Both the position numbers and the translations under genes were made by a program. 64,000 nucleotides of DNA from Sapria himalayana (Eukaryota > Streptophyta > Magnoliopsida > Malpighiales > Rafflesiaceae), in contig JAREIK010000710.1 in assembly GCA_029783825.1 (NCBI GenBank), positions 56,277 to 120,276 on the forward strand. The letters run 5' to 3'. This document shows positions 55,922 through 64,000 of the stretch, in pieces (position 1 is the stretch's first letter; each line of letters opens with the position of its first letter). Below the pieces are notes generated by a model. That model ran no database searches and was not told the DNA's origin. It saw nothing but the letters and a program-made list of their open reading frames with translations.

Positions 55922-56273
55922 GGGGGTATTTGTTTTTTTTACTTAATGCTTAATAAAACTTTTTTTGAGCATAATGCTTAATGGTACTTAATAGCATTAA
56001 GAATTAAGTTGTTTTTTTAATATTATATTTCTATTAAGGGAGGGAAGATTTTTTATTTATGAAGGGGAACTCGAAAATGCTGATTGAGCATTATTCGATA
56101 CATCATTGTTCGATTTCTCTTTTTTTGAATAGAAAAAGCCAAAAAAAAGGCTTAATAGTTTAAGAATTTTTTAAATAATTTTAAGTGAAAAGAGTTTAAA
56201 ATATATAATATGTTTTAGCTAAACGCTAAAACTGGTTTGTTTTCAGGGTTAAGCCGAAAAAACAAACGCCACC
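55922..56273. mobile_element. Tourist-like MITE (PIF/Harbinger type)
   Basis: The left end GGGGGTATTTGTTTTTTTTA and the complement of the right end, GGTGGCGTTTGTTTTTTCGG, form imperfect inverted termini. TAA flanks both ends (55919-55921 and 56274-56276), the 3-bp duplication of PIF/Harbinger elements. Inside, CTTAATGCTTAAT and related words are repeated. It is 352 bp with no coding capacity. CACTA copy 2 lacks it at the equivalent place (about 31110-31130), so an empty site is present in the same window. Confidence 0.85.
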
Positions 56274-57279
56274 TAAGACTCATCTTAATTTTTGTTTACT
56301 TAATAAAAAATTTTCAACAAATTAATGAGCATGTAGCAAGTCACAAATGAAAAGCAAACACCTTTAAATTTATAAAAATCAAATTTATTAAACAATAAAT
56401 ATATAAATAATTTCAAAAAATATATGTTTAGCCTTCATATAGAAAAACAAATCAAATGGATAGAAAATTTATAAACTTAATATAGCAAGGCACACATGAA
56501 ATGATTATTAGTTTTCAAGACACTTTCCTAATAATTATAAATATCATTTATGTTAAAAATATACAAATATATATTATTTAAGTTTATAAATTTTTAATAA
56601 TTCATTTTAATTTTTATTAAGATAATATGGAAAAATATTATCTCACCCGAGGGGGTCATAAAATTTCATTTTATTTTATATAATTTATAAATTATAAAAT
56701 TCTAAAAATTACTTAAAGGGAGATTATTATTAAGAAAAATTTATATTTATTAAATTTAATAAAGACGCAATATTAAAATCTAATAGTATAAGTTTAACTC
56801 AATTATTTAGTTCTTATAAATTTTAGTAGGGACAAATATTTATGTATTTATCTTTAAATAAATCAATATATTTTCATTTTATTTTTATGAAAAATTATAA
56901 ATTTTTTTATAATTCAATAATTTCAAATTTTTTAGTAATTAATTTTAAAAAATTTCTTTTAGGCATAAAACTATTTTTAAAACTTAAAATAATATTAATA
57001 TTTACTATTTTTTTCATTAATTATGATATTTTTGAAAATATATTATATTTTATCATACATTGAATTATTTAATATTTTTATTAGTAGAAATTTTATTGTA
57101 TGTTCATTTAATTTTTAAAATATCTTTAAAAATTAGTGATCAAAATTATCCCCAGCCCAAATAGTTAGGGAAAAATCTCTAGCTAAATTGATATATTTTG
57201 TGAAAAATAAATTTAAAGAATAATCACTTATAATAAAATATAAAATTGTAAAAAAAATAAGTTAATTAGTTAGCGATGG

Positions 57280-57640
57280 ATTTTGTATCGATCTAACTAG
57301 CTTTTATTTGTGTGAAATTTATGATTATATTAGCGATAGATTATGTCCGAAACTAATTGGCTAAGAAAAATCCATTGCTAAATTCATTGCTAAATTCATT
57401 GCTAAATTCTGTGCTTTTATTTGTGCAGAATTTACGAACATATTAGCGATGGTTTATGTCTGGCTCTAATTAGCTAGGGAAAATCCGTCGCTAAATCCAT
57501 CACTAAATTTCAGGCTTCTCTTTGCGTAGAATTTACGACCATATTAGCGACGAATTTTGTTCGAAACTATTTAGCCAAAAAAAATCTGTGGCTAAATCCA
57601 TCGTTAATTTCCCGCTTTTCAATGTCTAGAAATTTATGAA
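57280..57640. repeat. Subterminal repeats of CACTA family 1, copy 3
   Basis: About three units of roughly 110-120 bp, each with TTAGCGA(T/C)(G/A), a TGTC(C/T)G-like CTAATTGGCTA or CTAATTAGCTA, TCCATTGCTAAAT or TCCGTCGCTAAAT, and GCTTTTATTTGTG(C/T)(A/G)GAA. Units near 57281-57330, 57341-57440 and 57450-57560 are clearest. Confidence 0.75.
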
Positions 57641-57815
57641 AAAAAATTGCGAAGAAAATTTTCAATCGACTAATTCCATCACTAATCAGTTACAAATTTT
57701 TTATTTCAATGTAAAATCAAAAATTTCTAGCTTTTCCCTAGATAATCCTTCACAATTTAGTAATGAATTGATCCCTAGGTAAATTTCCTAGCTAAATAGA
57801 TATTTTTTTGTAGTG

Positions 57816-60800
57816 ATATCAAACAATCTATCTGCCTATATGTCTGTGTATCTTTCAGCATATCTATCTATATATCTAATTATCTATCTTTCTATCTGTT
57901 TATATATCTATCTTTCTTTTAATATGTCTATCTATCTATTTATATATCTGTATGCCTATATGCCTTTATTTTTCTATCTATTTGTCTATCTATCTATTTG
58001 TTTATCTGTCTATCTATCTATATGTGTATATATTTATTTATATATCTATATCTCCATCTATTAGTCTTTTGATCTATCTATATATGTGTCCATCTATCAG
58101 TATAAATTTCTATATATGATTCTATCTATATATCTATATATCTATCTATGTATTTATCTGTCTAACTAATTGTCTATCTATCTATCTACCTATATATCTA
58201 TTTGTCAATCTATTTGTCTACCTATCTGTTTTTCAAATTTTGTGTCTAAATGTCTGTCTATCTATTTGTTTATTTATTTATCTATCTATCTATATATATA
58301 TCTATCTATCTATTTGTCGATCTATCTATCAATATGTCTTTATATGTGTCTATCTACCTGTCTATCTATTTGTGTATCTATCTATCTATCTGTTTGTCTG
58401 TCTGCATATCTTTATATCTATCTGTCATTATATCTATCTGTCTATCTTTCTATTTGTCTATCTATCTGTTTATCTATTTATCTATCCATCTATCTATATA
58501 TCTATCTATCTATCCTTCTAGATATCTATCTATCTTTTTTTATATTGATGTATCTACTAATCTATCTACCTATTTATATACCAATCTATCTATCTATCTA
58601 TCTGTCTATCTATCTATCTATATATCTATCTGCTTATATATCAATCAATTTATCTATAAATCTAATCATATATCTATCCATCTATGAGAAATACTATCTA
58701 TCACTCTATCAATCTAACTTTTAATAAGTATATTTATCTATCTAACCATCTATCTATCTGTCTATCAATCTAACTATCAATTTGTTTATATATCCATATA
58801 ACTATATGTCTCTCTATTTGTCTTTCTATCCATCTATCTATTTTTATTTTGATATGTCTTATTATTTGACTTTAAACTATTTATTGTAATTGTTTCTTTA
58901 TCTATCTGTCTATGTAATTGTATATCTATCTTTCTATAAACCTATTTATCTATCTATTTATCTATCTATCTTTTTATCTGTATATTTATCTATCTCCCTA
59001 TTTGTTTGTCTATATGTCAATCTATCTATCTATCTATCTATATGTTTATCGATCTATCTATCTATCTCTATATCTATTTGTTTATTTATCTATATATCAA
59101 TCTATCTATTTTAGTGTCTCTATATCGATCTATCTTTTTAGATATCTTTCTTTCTATATAAGTATCTTTCTATCAATCTATTTATACATGTGACTTACTA
59201 TTAGTCTATCGGTATGTCTATCTATCTATATATCTATCTCTTATCTATCTATCTATTTATATTTCTATATATTTTTCTATCTCTCTTTCTAAATGCAAGT
59301 ATATTAGTTTGTCTATATATCTATTGATCTATCTTTCTATCTATTTACCTATCTATATGATTATTGGTCTATCTATTTGTTTATCTATCTTTCTATATAT
59401 CTATCTATTTGTCTATCAATCTATCTGTCTATCTATAAGTCTAATATTTGTCAATTTGTCTATCTATTCTACCTATCTATCTATGTATCTATCTTTATTT
59501 GTATATGTCAGTCTATCTATTTGACTATCTATCTAGTTCTCTAATTGTCTATCTTTCTATATATCTTTGCATCTATCTATCTATCTATATATTTTTTAAC
59601 CTATGTATATTTCTATGTTTTTATATGTATATTTCTATATGTCAGTATATTTGTTTGACTATCTATCTATATGTCTATCATTTAATCTATCTTTCTATTT
59701 ATATGTCTATCTATTTATCTTTCTCTCTTTCGATTGATCTATCTATCTTTATATTTATCTATCTATTTATCTATCTATCAATCTGCCTGTCTATCTATTT
59801 GTATATCTATCTCTCTATCTATATGTTATCTATATGTCTATCTGTATGACTATTTGTCTAGCTATATGTTTGATTATTTTTTTATCTATCTGTTTTTCTA
59901 TCTATATATCTATATGTCTGTCTATCAATCTATCGATGAATTTTTTTATCTATCTATCTATCTGCTATCTATCTTTCTATCAATCAATCACTCTATCTAT
60001 CTATCTAATTATTTGTATCTCTTTATGTCTATCTATTTGTCAGGCTATCAATTTATCTATTTATCTCACTATCTATCTATCGATTTATCTATCAATCTAT
60101 ATATCTTACTCTTTATCTTTTTGTTTATCTATTTGTATATTTTTATGTCTATCTATCTATCTATCTGTCTGTCCATCTTTCTTTCTAATTCTCTATCTAT
60201 CTGTCTATCTATATTTCTATATTTCTATATATCTATCTATCTGACTATTTATCTGTCTATCTAAATGTCTATCTATCTGTCTATTATCAGTCTATCTATC
60301 TATCTGCCTATCTATTTATTTGTCTATCTATCTATGTATCTATCTATATATCTATCTATCATTATAACTATCTATATATCTATTTATATGTCTATCTATC
60401 TATCTATTTATTTATCTATCTAACTATTTGTATATCTATCTTTTAATCTATTAAAGTATCGATCAATCTACCTTCTATTTGTCAATCAATTCGGCGATCT
60501 ACCAATCTATTTATCTTTTTGTCAATCAATTAATCTATCTATCTATCTATCTATCTGTCTGTCTATCTATATGGCTATCAATTTTTCTACCTAACTAATT
60601 ATCAATTTGTCTATCAATGTTTCTATCAATCTGTCTATCAATATATCTATCAATCTATCTATCAATCTATATATAAATATTATATCAATCTCTCTATCAA
60701 CATGGCTCTCTATGTATATATGTATTTTTTATCTATAACTCTATTAATCTGTCTATCTAACTATCTATTTGATTGTCTATTGATCCATTTATTTATCTGT

Positions 60801-63800
60801 CTATCTATCTATTTATCTGTCCCACTATCAATCAATCTATCATTCTTTAAATCCATCTATCTACCAATCAATCAATCTATCTATCTATCTCTCTTTATAT
60901 CTATCTATAGATCTGTCTATATTTATTTCTATAAATGTATCTATATATCTTTCTAACAATCTATATATATTTCTATTTATCTGTCTATATATCTATCTAT
61001 CTATATGTCTTAATATTTATCAATCAATCTATCTTTTTATATGTCTATCTATCTATCTATCTATATATGTATCTATTGATCTATCTTTCTATCTGTGTAT
61101 CTATATATCTATCTATATATTAGTATATCTATCTATATAACTATCTGTCTATCAATTTGTTTATATATATTTATTTAGATTTATCTAACTATCACTCTAT
61201 CTATATATTCCTATTTATCTATCAATCATCTATCTATCTCTCCCTCTATCTACCTATTTATCTATATGTCTATCTTTTTATGTATCTATCTATTTATCTT
61301 TCTATCTATCTATCTGTCTGTTTGTCTATCTATCTATCTTTATGTGTATCTATCAATCTAAGTATCAATCTATCTAACATTTAACTATCTTTCAGTCTAT
61401 CTATCCATCTATATATCCATCTATCATGAGTCTATTTATGCGGCTATATATTCGTCTATTTACCTACCTATCAATCTCTTTATCTAACTATTTTTCTAAC
61501 TATCTATTAATATATTTATCAATCTGTCTATATATGTGTCTATCTATCTTTCTAATTATCTATCTATCTGTCTATCTAATTATCTTTCTATTTATCTATG
61601 TATCTTTCTATCTATCTATCTATCTATCTATATGTATGTCAATCTATCTATCTGTATATCTATCTATCTATATGTCTATATATGTGTCTATCTTTCTATC
61701 TATCTATATATTTGTATATCTAACTATCTAACTATGTATCGATTGATCTATCTATCTATTTGTATATCTATCTGTATAAGTATCTATATATCTATATATG
61801 TTTATTTGTCCATCTATACGTCTATCTATCTCTCTATCTATCTTTTTATATATATCTATCAATCTATTTGTGTATCTATCTATATATCTATTTGTCTATT
61901 TATTTATCTGTCTACCTATCTATCTATTAATCTATCTATTTTTATAATTATCAATCTATAATCTCTCTATCTACCTTTCTATCTATCTCTCTCTATCTTT
62001 CTATCAATCTATCTTTCTATCTATTTATCTTTCTATCTGTCAATCTATCTATTTATTTGTCTATTTATTTGACTTTCTATATATCTATCTGTTTATCTAT
62101 TTGTCTATCTATATGGCAATCTAATTGTCTATTTATCAGACTATCTATATATCTATCAATCTATCTATCTATCTGACATTTTGTTGTTTATCTTACTATC
62201 TATGCATCACTCTATATATCTATCTATCTATTTTCTATCTAACTATATTTCTATCTATGTGTCTATATATCTATCTATTTGTCTATCAATTTTTGTTTCT
62301 ATGTATCTATCAATATATCTATTTATCTATCAATCTATTATCTATCTATCTATCAACCTATTTATTTGTACATCTATCTATCTATCTATTTATATATATA
62401 ATAATATCTATTTATATATCTAATAATCTATCTAACTATATGTCTATATATATGTCTATCTATCTATTTATGTATTTGTATATCTATATGTTTATCTATC
62501 TATCTATTTATCTTTCTATCTTTCTATCCATCTGTATAACTATATGTCTTTCTACCTATTAATATTTCTGTCTGTCTATCTATCTAGCAATCTATCTATC
62601 TGTATATCGATATGTCTATCTATCAGTATAACAATCTGTATATCTATATGTTTATTAATCTGTCTATCAATTTGATTATCAATCTGCCTATCAATCAATC
62701 AATCTATTCTTCTATCTATCCATCTTTCTATCCATTTATCTATATATCATTCTATCTATCTATTTATTTATTTGTATATCTATATGTCTATATATCTGTC
62801 TATCTATTTATCTTTCTATTTCTCTATCTATATGTATAACTATATGTCTATCTATCTGTATAACAATCTGTATATCTATATGTATATCAATCTATCTATC
62901 AATTTGTTTATCAATCTGCCTAACAATCTATCTATCTGTCTATGTATCTTACAATCTTTCCATCTTTCTATCCATTTATCTATCTGCCTTTATATCTATC
63001 TATCTATCGGTCTATCTATTCATCTATATATCTAGCTATCAATTCTATATCTATCCATCTATCTATGTATCTATCTATATGTCTTTTATATATATTTCTA
63101 TTTGTCTATATGCATGTCTATCTATCTTTTTATATGACTTTATATTTGCATGTCTATTAATCTGTTTATTAGTCTGTTTATCTACCTTTCTATCTATTTT
63201 TCTATCTATTTGTCTATCTATCTATTTATCTATCAATCTATCGATCTGTCTATCTTCATATCTATCTATCTATTACTATGTCTATCTGTCTGTCAATTTA
63301 TCAATCTACCTATATTTTTATCGATCTATCTATCTATTTTTATATCTATCAATCTTTTTGTTTATTGTATTATCTTTATATCTATATTTATATATGTCTG
63401 TCTATCTAATTGTCTAATTATTTATCTTCATATTTATATATCTATCTATCTATATATATGACTCTCTATATATTTTTTTATAAATATGTCTAATGATATA
63501 TCTATCTATCATTCTATATTACTGTCTAGCTATCTTTCTATCAAACTCTCTATATATCTATCTATCTACAAATATGTCTATTAATCCATATAGCTATCTA
63601 TCTATTTATCTTTTTATCTGTCTATCTATCTATATGTCTATTTATCTATCTATCTATATCTCTCTCTATCTATTTGTCTGTTTATATATCAATGTGTCTA
63701 ACTATATTTATATCGATATACTTAATTATTTCTCTATCAATCTATTTATCTATTGTCTATCTATTTGCCTAACAATTTATCTATATAGCTGTCTATCTAT

Positions 63801-64000
63801 CTGTTTATTTATATATCTACTTATCAATCTATATTTCAATCTATCTATCAGTCTATCTATCAAACATTCTTTTTTTCTATCTATTTATACATCTGTCTAC
63901 CTGTCAATCTATTTGTCTATGTATCTATCTATCTATCTATAAATAAATATATATTTGTTTGTCTATGAATTTGTCTATCTATTTATCTGTCTATTTGTCT
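57816..64000. repeat. TATC tetranucleotide array 4 (over 6 kb, runs off the window)
   Basis: It begins directly after a CACTA terminus and continues to the last base. Degenerate TATC with TGTC, TTTC and TATT variants. Numerous overlapping plus-strand frames of Tyr, Leu, Ser and Ile repeats are translation of the array, not genes. No (AT)n run as long as those in arrays 2 and 3 is seen. Confidence 0.97.

Larger units (their letters stand above)
54827..57815. mobile_element. CACTA family 1, copy 3, flanked by TATC arrays
   Basis: The right terminus TATTTTTTTGTAGTG ends at 57815; its complement is CACTACAAAAAAATA. 57120-57815 matches 1-473 and 33240-33684. 57280-57640 carries TTAGCGA(T/C)G and GCTAGGGAAAATCC(G/A)TCGCTAAATCC repeats. 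55850-56830 matches copy 2 (31050-31700). There is a (GA)n run at 55735-55765. No left terminus is seen. 54880-55700 contains no recognisable protein; a 62-residue plus frame at 55494-55682 has no known motif. TATC arrays lie on both sides, so this copy probably inserted in or rearranged with an array. Confidence 0.7.

Noticed and set aside
33685..64000. CRISPR-like array of repeats and spacers
   Set aside because: The repeat is a 4-bp unit without regular spacers, and the surrounding genes are plant transposons.

Overview
The window is nuclear DNA from a land plant, almost certainly a flowering plant. The evidence is plant-type CACTA (En/Spm) transposases with Transposase_21, DUF4218, DUF4216 and Transposase_24-like parts, a hAT element with a plant-type dimerisation domain, a Tourist-like MITE, and a dead copy of a plant ARF1 GTPase. 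The species cannot be read from the sequence. Base composition is extremely AT-rich. There is no convincing intact host gene: the window is heterochromatin-like, made of nested transposon remains, satellites and microsatellites.

Layout. 1-473: terminal piece of a CACTA element, ending in a canonical CACTACAAGAAAA terminus read on the minus strand. 474-1628: GATA tetranucleotide array. 1629-2281: short CACTA-like non-autonomous element. About 2500-7570: broken minus-strand CACTA genes (a TNPA-like gene, then the C-terminal two thirds of TNPD). 7570-9530: AT-rich satellite. 9940-10652: GGTCGGTAATT-type subterminal repeats. 10653-15020: second TNPD fragment, polypurine tract, spacer and satellite. 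15021-17590: AT-rich sequence without a recognisable gene. 17596-17850: 9-bp minisatellite. 18090-23555: third CACTA gene set (TNPA-like plus almost complete TNPD). 23850-28250: a second polypurine tract, spacer and satellite, paralogous to 12.6-15 kb and interrupted at 26780-27713 by an ARF1 retrocopy with a 16-bp target-site duplication. 28250-28430: scrap of a Ty3/gypsy RNase H. 29880-33684: diverged satellite, then a CACTA-family copy. 33685-43361: a 9.7-kb GATA array. 43362-47178: another CACTA element. 47385-54826: TATC array split by a hAT element (51608-52905) with a perfect 8-bp duplication. 54827-57815: another CACTA-family copy carrying a Tourist-like MITE. 57816-64000: TATC array running off the window.

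Three things stand out. (1) GATA/TATC arrays cover more than a third of the window, and five of their edges fall exactly at, or within a few bases of, CACTA termini. (2) The largest GATA array is not featureless: a GC-richer CAGGCAGGCA-like landmark and an AGTTTGATAGATAGATTAATA-like landmark recur as pairs 90-130 bp apart about every 0.5 kb, so a higher-order repeat is hidden in the tetranucleotide background. (3) The AT-rich blocks upstream of the TNPD fragments are a satellite with a monomer of about 530 bp, which looks carried or amplified with the transposon family.

No operons or gene circuits can be described. The only functional partnership is the TNPD/TNPA pair of the CACTA elements, and every copy here is broken. 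All alignments were made by eye from family knowledge, and boundaries marked approximate could move by tens of bases.
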